DNA of 64,000 nt from the NCBI GenBank assembly GCA_903880015.1, contig CAIRNS010000028.1, positions 1-64,000 of the forward strand, given 5' to 3'. The notes beneath the pieces were generated by a model. The model made no database searches, was not told the origin of the DNA, and saw only the letters and a program-made list of their open reading frames with translations. Positions 41,797-52,400 of the stretch are shown here, in pieces. The position numbers and the translations under genes are program-made. The stretch comes from an uncultured Elusimicrobia bacterium (GTDB lineage Bacteria > Elusimicrobiota > Endomicrobiia > Endomicrobiales > CAIRNS01). Position 1 is the stretch's first letter; every line of letters begins with the position of its first letter.

Positions 41797-42156
41797 ATGG
41801 TCAAAGGAATGTATATTTTTAAAAAAATAATAGTTTTTTTGATAGGAACAGTTGTTACGATTATCCTTCCATTCGTATGCCTGGAGATGTTTCTTCGGGT
41901 GTATCCTATTCTTGTCCGTCCATTTGCCACCACCACAGATGTTGGCCTCTATGTAGTTGGAGAATCTACTGGGTTTGGGGAACCGTTTGGGCCTCAGATA
42001 TCATACCCAAAAATAATTTCATTTATGTTCAATGATTCTCTGGGAGGGGTGCCAATCTCTATCGTCAACCTCAGCCAATCAGGATCGAAAACGCGTAGGC
42101 AATATGAGCGATTGCGGCGACAGTTGTACCTGCATCCCCCTTCAAAAAATGATTAA
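41797..42156 (+). pseudogene. truncated SGNH/GDSL-hydrolase-like membrane protein
   Basis: 119 aa: an N-terminal membrane helix, then YVVGESTGFGEPFG, which is the first block of SGNH hydrolases (GxSxxxG), and VNLSQSGSKTR, the second block. Known members have 300 or more residues with the catalytic Asp and His near the end; those are absent here. The frame stops at 42156 and no other frame continues the homology before the HPr promoter. Probably a remnant. Confidence 0.6.
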
Positions 42157-42214
42157 TTAAGTGATAGAAAGACCAACAAAATTATGTAGTGTTTTGCAAT
42201 GTCTACAAAAGCGA

Positions 42215-42243
42215 TTGACATTATTAAATTATTTATGTACACT
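42215..42243 (+). promoter_or_regulatory. promoter of the HPr gene
   Basis: TTGACA (42215-42220), 17 nt, TACACT (42238-42243). The ATG at 42259 is 15 nt beyond the -10, leaving a leader of about 8 nt with no ribosome binding site. Confidence 0.8.
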
Positions 42244-42258
42244 ATTGCTATAGACATT

Positions 42259-42534
42259 ATGAAATATAAAATAAAAAAGCATATTATCGTCACAAATCGT
42301 CAGGGACTGCATTTGCGGGAAGCAGCGGGACTCGTTGATATTTGCAAGAAATACAATTCATCGGTCACGATATCCTGTCGCGATTGCAAGAAGGTTGATG
42401 CCTGCTCGATTTTGAATGTCCTGATGCTGGGCGCCCGCCGCGGAGACACATTAACTATTACTGCAAACGGCAAAGATGCCGATGAGGTGGTCTTTAAAAT
42501 TCATGAATACTTTTTGCAAGGGGGAGGGATATAA
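42259..42534 (+). CDS. HPr-type phosphocarrier protein
   Basis: 91 aa from the ATG at 42259, since the promoter excludes the longer frame from 42199. The phospho-accepting His18 lies in RQGLHLREA, with Arg20 as in HPr (GLHARPA is usual). The regulatory-serine region is KKVDACSILNVLMLGARRG with Ser50. No PTS enzyme gene is nearby, so it may serve a regulatory phosphorelay. Function is assigned from sequence. Confidence 0.88.
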   Translation: MKYKIKKHIIVTNRQGLHLREAAGLVDICKKYNSSVTISCRDCKKVDACSILNVLMLGARRGDTLTITANGKDADEVVFKIHEYFLQGGGI

Positions 42535-42574
42535 ACTATGAGGAGGTATACTGTATGATGAGAACCTTCGAGCG

Positions 42575-42603
42575 TTGAAGTAGACACGGATAAGGTGTAT
42601 AAT
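42575..42603 (+). promoter_or_regulatory. promoter of metY
   Basis: TTGAAG (42575-42580), 17 nt, TATAAT (42598-42603). The roughly 45-nt leader contains a small GCGGG...CCCGC hairpin and AAGGAG before the GTG at 42656. Confidence 0.8.
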
Positions 42604-42631
42604 AAACGAAATGAAAAAATGCGGGGAATAA

Positions 42632-43954
<1,323 letters not shown>

Positions 43955-44058
43955 CTCTACCAAGTGTTTGCGGATTCTTGAATTCTCGCGTTCGTGAGAA
44001 GAACGAATCACCTCAGGAACGCGGGGATTCAAGGACGCAATTTAAAAAGGAGGATATC

Positions 44059-44985
44059 ATGAGCAGAATATTTAGCGACATTACGAAAACAATCGGCAAC
44101 ACTCCGCTGGTGAAAATCAACAAGCTTGCGCAGGGTATTTCAGCCACACTGCTGGCGAAAGTGGAATCATTTAACCCGCTCTCCAGCGTCAAAGATCGTT
44201 TGGGGCTCGCGCTTATCGAGGATGCGGAAAAAAGAGGCGTGCTCAATAAAGATTCAGTAATCGTTGAACCGACCAGCGGCAATACCGGTATCGCGCTGGC
44301 GTTTATTGCCGCGGCGAAAGGATACCGGTTGATCCTGACGATGCCTGAGACCATGAGCGTTGAACGGCGTCAGCTGCTTAAAATATTCGGCGCCGAACTC
44401 GTTCTGACGGAAGGTCCCAAAGGCATGAGTGGAGCTATTGCCCGGGCGGAAGAATTGATTAAGACCACGCCGAACGCTGTGCTGTTGCAGCAGTTCACCA
44501 ATCCCGCTAATCCGGCAATCCACCGCGCAACCACGGCTGAGGAAATCTGGAAGGACACTGATGGCGCGGTTGATATCGTTGTCTGCGGTGTCGGCACCGG
44601 CGGCACTATTACCGGCGTCGGAGAAGTATTGAAAACGCGTAAACCCGGCATAAAGATCATCGCTGTCGAGCCGAAAGATTCTCCGGTGCTTTCCGGCGGA
44701 AAACCCGGCCCGCACAAGATACAAGGTATTGGCGCGGGATTTGTGCCGAAAGTATACAATCCGGCTATCGTCGATGAGATAATTCAGGTGAGTAACGAAG
44801 ATGCCGGCATTACGGCACGCGCGGCAGCGAAATCCGAGGGTCTTCTGGTCGGCATTTCCTGCGGTGCAGCGTTGTGGGCAGCGTTGGCAGTCGCCCGTCG
44901 CCCCGAAAACAAAGGAAAAACCATCGTTGTGGTCCTGCCCGATACCGGGGAACGCTATTTGTCCACCTGGTTGTTTCAGGATTGA
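44059..44985 (+). CDS. cysK: cysteine synthase (O-acetylserine sulfhydrylase)
   Basis: 308 aa from the ATG at 44059 with AAAAAGGAGG; upstream codons to 43978 are not conserved. [23 protein letters not shown] (PLP Lys45), [10 protein letters not shown], and [16 protein letters not shown], then a [10 protein letters not shown] ending are all standard CysK. It converts O-acetylserine and sulfide to cysteine. Between metY and cysK are 104 nt with imperfect hairpins that may modulate readthrough. Confidence 0.95.
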   Translation: MSRIFSDITKTIGNTPLVKINKLAQGISATLLAKVESFNPLSSVKDRLGLALIEDAEKRGVLNKDSVIVEPTSGNTGIALAFIAAAKGYRLILTMPETMSVERRQLLKIFGAELVLTEGPKGMSGAIARAEELIKTTPNAVLLQQFTNPANPAIHRATTAEEIWKDTDGAVDIVVCGVGTGGTITGVGEVLKTRKPGIKIIAVEPKDSPVLSGGKPGPHKIQGIGAGFVPKVYNPAIVDEIIQVSNEDAGITARAAAKSEGLLVGISCGAALWAALAVARRPENKGKTIVVVLPDTGERYLSTWLFQD

Positions 44986-45038
44986 TATCGACGGTGCAGG
45001 TTGTATCCTTCATAAAAAAAATGCTTTAATATCTCAAC

Positions 45039-45488
45039 ATGAAAATATCGTTTAAGGGCGATTACGCCCTCAAGATTATACTTGACCTGGCGCTCCATTT
45101 CGATCGGGGTACTATTCCCATCAAGGAGATATCCAAACGGCAGGATATCCCCGAACGCTTTTTGGAGCAGATTGTCACTATGCTTAAGGGGGCCGGATAT
45201 GTCAAAACCGTGCGCGGCCCCCGCGGCGGCATCGGTCTGATTAAAAAGCCAGCCGACATAACGCTGGGCGCGGTCATCCGCCATATGGAAGGGCCGACAT
45301 CGCCGATTGCGTGTGTCAGTAAGACGGGACATTCGCCGTGCGGATTCGAAAGCAGATGTGCGTTGCGGTGTGTTTTTGAAGAGGTACGCATAAAGACCAA
45401 CGATATCGTCGATCATACGACATTCCAGGATTTGGTGGATAAAACGCATCACCTTGACGCAACCCGTACCATGGATTATTTTATTTAA
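45039..45488 (+). CDS. Rrf2-family transcriptional regulator
   Basis: 149 aa. The N-terminal winged helix (GDYALKIILDLALHF, IPERFLEQIVTMLKGAGYVKTVRGPRGG) matches IscR/CymR. The C-terminal cysteines in IACVSKTG, SPCGFESRCALRCVF could bind an Fe-S cluster. Position right after metY-cysK suggests it controls sulfur assimilation, as CymR does, or Fe-S status, as IscR does. Confidence 0.9.
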   Translation: MKISFKGDYALKIILDLALHFDRGTIPIKEISKRQDIPERFLEQIVTMLKGAGYVKTVRGPRGGIGLIKKPADITLGAVIRHMEGPTSPIACVSKTGHSPCGFESRCALRCVFEEVRIKTNDIVDHTTFQDLVDKTHHLDATRTMDYFI

Positions 45489-45520
45489 ACTGGGATTTGG
45501 GCGTTGCCCCGCGGTGTGAC

Positions 45521-46078
45521 ATGAATGAAGACAGCAATGTGATGCTGGCGTTCAAAAAGGGCGACGAACAGTCCTTTATCACCCTGCTGGGAAAATATAC
45601 TCCTCGCATCGTCAACTATCTGTACCGCACCACCGGAAACGCTGCAGACGCCGAGGACCTTGCCCAGGAAGTTTTTGCGCGCGTGTACGCCGCCGCCCCC
45701 CGCTACGAACCAACCGCCCGATTTTCCACCTGGCTCTATACCATTGCCACCAACATCTACCGCGATTATATCCGCAAGCAATCCCATGCGCCAACCGCCA
45801 TTCAAGCGACCGATAGTGACGGAGAATCAACAACGCCTGAGGCGTATGACCGTCGCGAGAAATCACTGGAAAAAATAGTCGAAGACCTTCATCGGGATGT
45901 GCAGATACACGCCTGTCTCCAGTTGCTTCCCGAAACGCAGCGCATTGCACTCACGCTGAAAATATACGAAAATGCATCGTACGAGGAAATAGCCGAGATA
46001 CTGCATACAACCGTTCCTGCCGTTGAATCACTTCTTTTCCGCGCCCGCCAGCAGCTAAAAAAGCAGTTGTCAGATTAA
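45521..46078 (+). CDS. ECF-type RNA polymerase sigma factor
   Basis: 185 aa from the ATG at 45521. Region 2 is YLYRTTGNAADAEDLAQEVFARVYAAAPRYEPTARFSTWLYTIATN and region 4 is LPETQRIALTLKIYENASYEEIAEILHTTVPAVESLLFRARQQL. It is followed by a zinc-type anti-sigma factor and then by metal-efflux genes, so it likely responds to metal stress. The first 32 nt downstream of the Rrf2 stop carry no clear own promoter. Confidence 0.94.
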   Translation: MNEDSNVMLAFKKGDEQSFITLLGKYTPRIVNYLYRTTGNAADAEDLAQEVFARVYAAAPRYEPTARFSTWLYTIATNIYRDYIRKQSHAPTAIQATDSDGESTTPEAYDRREKSLEKIVEDLHRDVQIHACLQLLPETQRIALTLKIYENASYEEIAEILHTTVPAVESLLFRARQQLKKQLSD

Positions 46079-46147
46079 TTTCGTTCCATCACCGCAAGTT
46101 TTTTGCCTTTCATGCGTTTAACTAAGTAGGACAGCAAAGGAGCGCAT

Positions 46148-46663
46148 ATGAATTGCACTGATAGTGAACGATTACTAACCCGCTTAATTGACAATGAACT
46201 GGATGCAAAAGCCGCCGCGGAAATGCGCCGGCATATTAATGAATGCCCGGCCTGCTCCGCTCAGTGTGCGGCAGAGACCCGGCTACGGACCCGCTTGATG
46301 CAATTAAATACTCTCTCTGCGTCACCGGATTTTCGCGCCCGGTTCTGGCAGCGCGTGAGCTCGGACAGCGTTGATGCGATGCCCCTATGGCGCACCATTA
46401 CGCGATGGGTTATGCCTGTTTCAATAACTTTTTCATCACTTATAGCTTTGTTCGTTATTACCATGAGCGTTTCGCCGATACTCTACGCCGCCGGCACCGG
46501 CAGGGACCGTCATGAAGCAATCGCCGCGGCGTGTTCTACTTTTGCCGGATGGAGAGGGTCGTCGGTATCGGGATTGATAAATTTTTCCTGTTTCTGCGAT
46601 CGCTGTACAATGCCCGCCTGCAAACAGTGCGGGTCACAAGAAAAATGCGCCTGTAATCATTAA
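46148..46663 (+). CDS. zinc-type anti-sigma factor with periplasmic Cys-rich tail
   Basis: 171 aa, AAGGAG upstream. The cytoplasmic domain has the ZAS motif H29xxxC33xxC36 that binds sigma. A single membrane helix spans about 87-112. The part expected in the periplasm ends in a cluster of seven Cys in the last 28 residues, with CFC, CxxC and CAC spacing. This is a plausible copper- or silver-binding sensor that would release the sigma factor, though metal specificity is untested. Confidence 0.85.
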   Translation: MNCTDSERLLTRLIDNELDAKAAAEMRRHINECPACSAQCAAETRLRTRLMQLNTLSASPDFRARFWQRVSSDSVDAMPLWRTITRWVMPVSITFSSLIALFVITMSVSPILYAAGTGRDRHEAIAAACSTFAGWRGSSVSGLINFSCFCDRCTMPACKQCGSQEKCACNH

Positions 46664-46679
46664 TGAAGGAGGATGAACC

Positions 46680-46919
46680 ATGCTGAAAAGGTATCCGTTG
46701 GCGGTCATGAGTTTAATCATCGGCTTATTATCGTTCGTCCATTTGTTCGGGTTGGAGAAAGCGGTGCTGGCGGTTATTGCGGGAAAACTCGCGCTTGACG
46801 ATGCTACCCAGAACACCGGTAAACCACGGACAATGGCCGTGATAGGGTTGACGCTGGGAATTGCTTACATCATTATTCTTGCCGCTATTGCGGTTACTAA
46901 AGGATTAAAAGGAGTATAA
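46680..46919 (+). CDS. small two-helix membrane protein (DUF4190-like)
   Basis: 79 aa with two hydrophobic helices and GAGGATG upstream. The GKLALDDA segment in the middle resembles DUF4190-like proteins. It is sandwiched between the anti-sigma and the metal-binding protein, 1 nt from the latter, so it belongs to the same operon. Its role is unknown. Confidence 0.7.
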   Translation: MLKRYPLAVMSLIIGLLSFVHLFGLEKAVLAVIAGKLALDDATQNTGKPRTMAVIGLTLGIAYIIILAAIAVTKGLKGV

Positions 46920-46920
46920 C

Positions 46921-47397
46921 ATGAACGGGAAAAGTATTGTTTCAGCGATGGTGGCAGTAGTGCTCATTATCGGCGCCGGGTCAGTCGGCATGGTTGCCGC
47001 CGCTTCAAAAAAAGCAGTCGTGGCTGCGGCAGTTGTGTATTCCTGCCCGATGCATCCCGAAGTGGTCAGCGACAAACCCGGCAAGTGCTGGAAATGCGGC
47101 ATGGCGTTGGTTGCTGCGCAGGCAATAAAAAAAACACCGGAGGAAAAAGCAGCGTTTACCTGCTCGATGTGTAAGGGCGTCAGCAGTGGCCAGTCAGGAA
47201 AATGTCCGAAATGCGGGATGATGCTTGTCGAAAATAAAGCGCCTGGTGCGCCGGCAACGACCGAAAATACCGTCGATCAAAAGGAACTCTTTTACTGTCC
47301 GCATTGCGCTGACAAGCCCAACGCAATCCCGGGCGCGTGTCCCCATTGCGGTATGCCGTTGGTACATTTTGCCGGAGAAAAAAATATCAAAAAATAG
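46921..47397 (+). CDS. exported protein with three heavy-metal-binding domains
   Basis: 158 aa. A signal peptide or membrane helix (residues 5-27) is followed by three tandem heavy-metal-binding units: YSCPMHPEV..CWKCGMALV, FTCSMC..CPKCGMMLV and FYCPHC..CPHCGMPLV. Each has paired CxxC/CxxM-type ligands, as in the HMBD of CopA/CusB proteins. It is likely a periplasmic metal buffer or chaperone for the efflux system that follows. Confidence 0.88.
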   Translation: MNGKSIVSAMVAVVLIIGAGSVGMVAAASKKAVVAAAVVYSCPMHPEVVSDKPGKCWKCGMALVAAQAIKKTPEEKAAFTCSMCKGVSSGQSGKCPKCGMMLVENKAPGAPATTENTVDQKELFYCPHCADKPNAIPGACPHCGMPLVHFAGEKNIKK

Positions 47398-47405
47398 AAC
47401 TGCAT

Positions 47406-48638
47406 ATGAACTTGAAAATAGCTTGTTCCGTCATGGCGTGTCTGTGCGCAAGTATTTCGCTGAGTTCGGCTGCGGAGAGCGCTGGGCTTGATGTGTTGAT
47501 AGCGGCCGCAAAAACCGCGCATCCCGCAGTGGTTGCCGCGCGGGAAAAATGGCGTGCTGCGCAGTGTCGCACTGCGCAGTCCCGCAGCTGGGACCAGCCA
47601 AAACTTACCCTCGAATACTGGGGCGTTCCCGAAGGCAGTTTGAATATATCCGACGCTCCCGAGAAAATGTACGGTATTAATCAGGTGCTGCCGTTCCCCG
47701 GAAAAATCCGGGCACGCTCGTCTGGCGCCGCTCAGGCGGAAGTTGCGGCGCAGTGGGAATACGCCGCGACTGTCGCGGATGTTGCCGCCCAGATTAAAAA
47801 TGCGTACGCCGAATATTACTACGCAGTTCGCTCGGTACATATTTATGCCGCGGCGGCAGACATCATGAACAATATTTCTGCAGTAGCCGAATCGCGGTAT
47901 GCGACGGGAACGGTCGCACAAAGCGATCTTTTGAGGACACAGATTGAAACTGAAAAAATGCATGCCATGCTGCTGACCGCTCGTCAGGAAAAAGGGGCCA
48001 TTGCCGTGCAGTTGCAGATTCTTTCGGGTAGTGCCGAACCCGTCATTGAAGAACCGCCACTGTTAGACACTGCGGCGCCGCTGTTGTCCTGGGAGCAGGT
48101 ACAGCAACATCTTGCATCCGGTAATCCCGCGTTGGGGAAAGCGTCAGCTGATATGGCTGGAGCCCAGTTTTCCCGGCGGTCGGCTGTGCTGGCATATTAT
48201 CCCGACCTTGATATTACCGTTAAACGAAAAACGCTCAACGGAGAATGGGCAGGCAGTGATATTATGGTGGGCGTTATCCTGCCGTTATGGTATGGGAAAC
48301 AGTCCGCGCTGTACGCGGAGTCGGGGCACGCGTTGACTGCGGCAGCGGCTGAAAAAAGCGCTATTGAACGGCAAGTAACCGCCGCGGCAAAACAGGTTTT
48401 GACCCAGCTGTCATCGACGCGTCAGTTGGCGGAACTCTACGCCGGCAGCATTGTCCCCAAATCCCGCACCGTGTTGAACATTACGCAAACCGCTTTTATT
48501 GCCGGCCGTGCGAATGTAGCCGATCTTCTTGAAGCAGTGCGCTCTTATACCGATTTTTCTCTTGCACAGGAACAGTATCGCGTGCAGTATCTAAAATATT
48601 TAGCCGAACTTGAACGCAGTATGGGTGCCGGAATTTAG
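47406..48638 (+). CDS. TolC-family outer-membrane efflux protein (CusC/CzcC-like)
   Basis: 410 aa from the ATG at 47406; a longer frame to 47337 overlaps the HMBD gene and is not conserved. Signal peptide CSVMACLCASISLSSAAES. AQSRSWDQPKLTLEYWGVPEGS and AQAEVAAQWEYAATVADVAAQIKNAY are helical OEP motifs, and AGRANVADLLEAVRSYTDFSLAQEQYRVQYLKYL is the second OEP repeat end. It would form the outer-membrane channel of the metal pump, 8 nt after the HMBD gene. Confidence 0.9.
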   Translation: MNLKIACSVMACLCASISLSSAAESAGLDVLIAAAKTAHPAVVAAREKWRAAQCRTAQSRSWDQPKLTLEYWGVPEGSLNISDAPEKMYGINQVLPFPGKIRARSSGAAQAEVAAQWEYAATVADVAAQIKNAYAEYYYAVRSVHIYAAAADIMNNISAVAESRYATGTVAQSDLLRTQIETEKMHAMLLTARQEKGAIAVQLQILSGSAEPVIEEPPLLDTAAPLLSWEQVQQHLASGNPALGKASADMAGAQFSRRSAVLAYYPDLDITVKRKTLNGEWAGSDIMVGVILPLWYGKQSALYAESGHALTAAAAEKSAIERQVTAAAKQVLTQLSSTRQLAELYAGSIVPKSRTVLNITQTAFIAGRANVADLLEAVRSYTDFSLAQEQYRVQYLKYLAELERSMGAGI

Positions 48639-48660
48639 GTTTTAGACCGGCGGGGATGCC

Positions 48661-49491
48661 ATGAAGAACAAAATCTTTTTGTTGGCGCTGATCATTCTTT
48701 CTCTGAGCATTGTTGCCTGCACACCGCGGGAAACCGGCGGTCGCCGGGAGCCTGTGGCGTCAAAAGCGGTAGTCAGTTATACCTGTCCGATGCATCCCCG
48801 TTATATTTCCGATAAGCCGGGCGACTGCCCTATTTGCGGCATGTCCCTTGTCCTTGTTACCCCGTCGCTATCGACGGACAAAAAAATATCGGGCATTATG
48901 GCGGTAACGATTCCTCTTCAACGGCAGAAAGAGATTGGATTGCGCACAGTGGTTGTGGGGCAGCGTTTGCTTTCCCGCCGTATTCGCGCGCCGGGGACCG
49001 TCGATTCTGCCGGCGATGGTGCGCAATGGGTATACGCCTCTGTTCCCGAAAACGATAGCGTCTCTATCAGTTCAGGAAGCGTTGCTCGCGTTTCATTTTC
49101 TGTTGATGGGCGGCAAACATACGCCGGCAGAGTCGTTGCTGTTGCGCCTGCGATAAATGGTGTTTCCCGCAGTGTTGCAGTCCGGATTCTTATTACTGAT
49201 ACAAGCGCGACGCTTACCCCCGGTGGCTACGGAACGGTCGAGTTCATCGTTCCTCTGGGAACTCATCTGGCAGTCCCGGCTGATGCGGTGATAGATACCG
49301 GCAGCCGGTGTATGGTGTATGTCGTTACGGGGAACGAAACCTTCGGAGCACGCACAATCGTTGCAACGCGCAGTAACGATGCGTGGTATACGGTAGTTTC
49401 CGGACTCTCGGCGGGAGAGGCGGTTGTTACCAACGCCGCTTTTCTCGTTGATTCCGAAAGTCGCTTACAGGCGGGATTGAAGGATACATAA
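48661..49491 (+). CDS. efflux RND periplasmic adaptor (CusB-like), short
   Basis: 276 aa. A lipoprotein signal with lipobox IVAC (Cys20), then one heavy-metal-binding domain (YTCPMHPRYISDKPGDCPICGMSLV), then barrel and beta-barrel parts (GLRTVVVGQRLL, RIRAPGTVDSAGDG) and the membrane-proximal GYGTVEFIVPLG. CusB is about 400 aa. The alpha-helical hairpin that reaches TolC seems very short or missing between about 105 and 150. It may still bridge CusA, or act chiefly in metal capture. Confidence 0.8.
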   Translation: MKNKIFLLALIILSLSIVACTPRETGGRREPVASKAVVSYTCPMHPRYISDKPGDCPICGMSLVLVTPSLSTDKKISGIMAVTIPLQRQKEIGLRTVVVGQRLLSRRIRAPGTVDSAGDGAQWVYASVPENDSVSISSGSVARVSFSVDGRQTYAGRVVAVAPAINGVSRSVAVRILITDTSATLTPGGYGTVEFIVPLGTHLAVPADAVIDTGSRCMVYVVTGNETFGARTIVATRSNDAWYTVVSGLSAGEAVVTNAAFLVDSESRLQAGLKDT

Positions 49492-49492
49492 T

Positions 49493-52400
49493 ATGATAGA
49501 AAAAATTATTGACTGGTCTGTTAAAAATAAAGCGTTTGTGCTCCTTGGCGTTATATTCGCTGTGGTGTGGGGTGTGTGGTGCATCAAAAATATTCCGCTC
49601 GACGCTATCCCGGATCTCACTGATACGCAGGTGATTCTGTCCGCTCGCTGGGACCGGCCGCCGCAGGTGATCGAAGATCAGGTAACCTTTCCCGTTGTTT
49701 CGGCGCTCCTGGGCGCCCCCAAGGTCAAGGACATTCGCGCGGTTTCCGACTATGGCTATGCGTTTGTCTACATCATCTTTGAAGACGGCACGGACATGTA
49801 CTGGGCGCGGTCGCGCGTTACGGAATACCTTTCCAAGATTACCCAGCAGTTGCCCGCAGGGGCGAAGCTGGAGCTCGGACCCGATGCCAGCGGTGTCGGC
49901 TGGATATATGAATACGCTCTGGTTGATGAGACACGCCGCCACTCGATTGACGAACTCAGGGCTTTCCAGGATTGGAACCTGAAATTCGCGCTGGGTTCGG
50001 TCAAAGGCGTTGCCGAAGTTGCTTCGATCGGTGGTTCCGTGCGTCAGTATCAAATCGAGGTTGACCCGACGGCGCTGAGTGCGTACCGGATACCGCTTGC
50101 CGATGTCATCAAAGCGGTGAAAATGTCCAATCAGGAAACCGGCGCGCGTCTGCTTGAATTTTCCGGGACCGAATATATGGTGACGGTCAAAGGATATCTA
50201 GCATCCCTCAAGGATATCGAGAATACTGTCATCAAAGTTGATAGTAACGGCGCACCGGTCACCATCAAAAATATCGCGCGGGTGTCAATTGGCGGCGATC
50301 AGCGGCGCGGGGTATTGGATTTTGACGGTACCGGCGAGACCGTCGGCGGCATCGTCGTGATGCGTTCTGGTGAGAACGCTTTGCATACCATCCGCCGGGT
50401 GAAAGAACAGTTGGCGCGGATTCACATGCCTGAGGGCGTGAAAGTGGTCGCGGCGTACGACCGCTCAGAACTTATTATCAAAGCTGTCGGGACGCTGAGA
50501 AAGAAACTCATTGAGGAAATGATAGTCGTCGCCCTGATTATCCTGTTGTTTTTGCGCCACATACCCTCGGCCATTATTCCAATCATCACTCTGCCCATAG
50601 CGGCAGTCATCGCGTTTATCCCGATGTATTACATGAAACTGACATCCAATATCATGTCGCTGGGCGGCATTGCTATCGCTATCGGCGCCATGGTGGACGC
50701 CGCCATTGTCGTCGTTGAGAACGCGCATAAAGAAATCGCGCGGTGGCAGGATGAAGGCCGACACGGTGATTATCGTACCGTGCTGGTCAACGCTATAAAG
50801 GAAGTCGCCCGACCGTCATTTTTTTCGCTGATTGTTATAGCGGTCGCGTTTATTCCGATATTTTCTCTCGAAGGCATTGAGGGCCGGATGTTTACGCCCT
50901 TGGCGTTCACCAAAAATTTTGCGATGCTCTTTGCGGCTCTGCTTGCCATTACGCTCGATCCGGTTCTCCGCATGCTTTTCACGCGGATGGAACCGTATAC
51001 ATTTTCACCGCGGCGGATTTCCTCCGTGATGAATGCCGTAGTGGTCGGCACCATTGAGTCCGAGGAAAAGCATGGCATATCCCGCTTCTTGTTCCGCGTG
51101 TACGGGCCCGTGGTTGATTTTGTTTTAAAAAAACCAAAACAGGTCATTGCCGGGGCGGTCATCGTTTTTCTTGCGACGGTCCCATTGTTTTTCCACATTG
51201 GACGGGAGTTTATGCCGCCGTTAAATGAAGGAAGTATTCTGTATATGCCGACAACATTGCCGGGCATATCTGTTACCCAGGCCAATGAACTTCTGCGGGC
51301 GCAGGACACGCTGTTGTGCTCATTTCCGGAAGTTGTCCATGTGTTCGGCAAAGCGGGACGCGCCGATACTGCGACGGATCCCGCACCGCTTTCCATGATG
51401 GAAACGACCGTTTTATTGAAACCCCAAGACCAGTGGCGGGCGAAAGAACGGTGGTATGGATTTTTGCCCGGGTTCCTGAAACCGCCGCTCCGCCTTATCT
51501 GGCCGGACAGGATTTCATGGGAAGAGCTTATCGGTCTGATGGATAAAAAACTTACCCTGCCCGGACAGGTCAACGCATGGACGATGCCGATTAAGGGGCG
51601 TATCGATATGCTGACCACCGGCGTGCGTACGCCGGTCGGCATCAAGATATACGGCGACGACTTGACGGTCATCGAGCGCATCGGCGCCGATATAGAGCGT
51701 CAGCTGGCATCACTTAAAGGAACGCGCAGTGTCCTTGCCGAGCGGACTGCGGGTGGATATTTCGCAAATATAACGATGGACCGGGTAGCATTGGCGCGGT
51801 ACGGATTATCGGTGGATGATGTTCAGTCGACGCTTGCCGCTGCGGTCGGCGGTGAGACGGTCACCCAGACGGTGGAAGGCCGGCGGCGGTTTCCCGTCAG
51901 CGTGCGCTATCCCCGGGCTTTGCGCGATACGACCGAGGCTGTTGCGCAAACCTTGATTGCGACGCCCGGCGGGGCTCAGATACCGTTGTCGGCGGTGGCA
52001 ACCATCCGCCGTGAAACGGGGCCCGGCATGATTCGCGACGAAAACGGGCAACTTACGGGCTATGTGTATGTCGATGTCGCCGGCCGCGACCTCGGCAGTT
52101 ATGTCGAGGAAGCGAAAACGATAGTCGAAAAAACGATTCAACTGCCGGCGGGATACCGCATTGCGTTCAGCGGTCAGTACGAACTGATGCAGCGCGTCAA
52201 AAGCCGCATGATGGTTGTGGTACCCCTTACGCTGTTCATTATTTTTATTCTTCTGTACTTCAACACGCGGTCATATGTAAAGACAGGCATCATTCTTATG
52301 GCGGTGCCGTTCTCTCTTATCGGCGCTGTGTGGGCAATATATCTTTTGGGGTACAATATTTCTATCGGCGTATGGTCGGGCATCATTGCATTGCTGGGCG

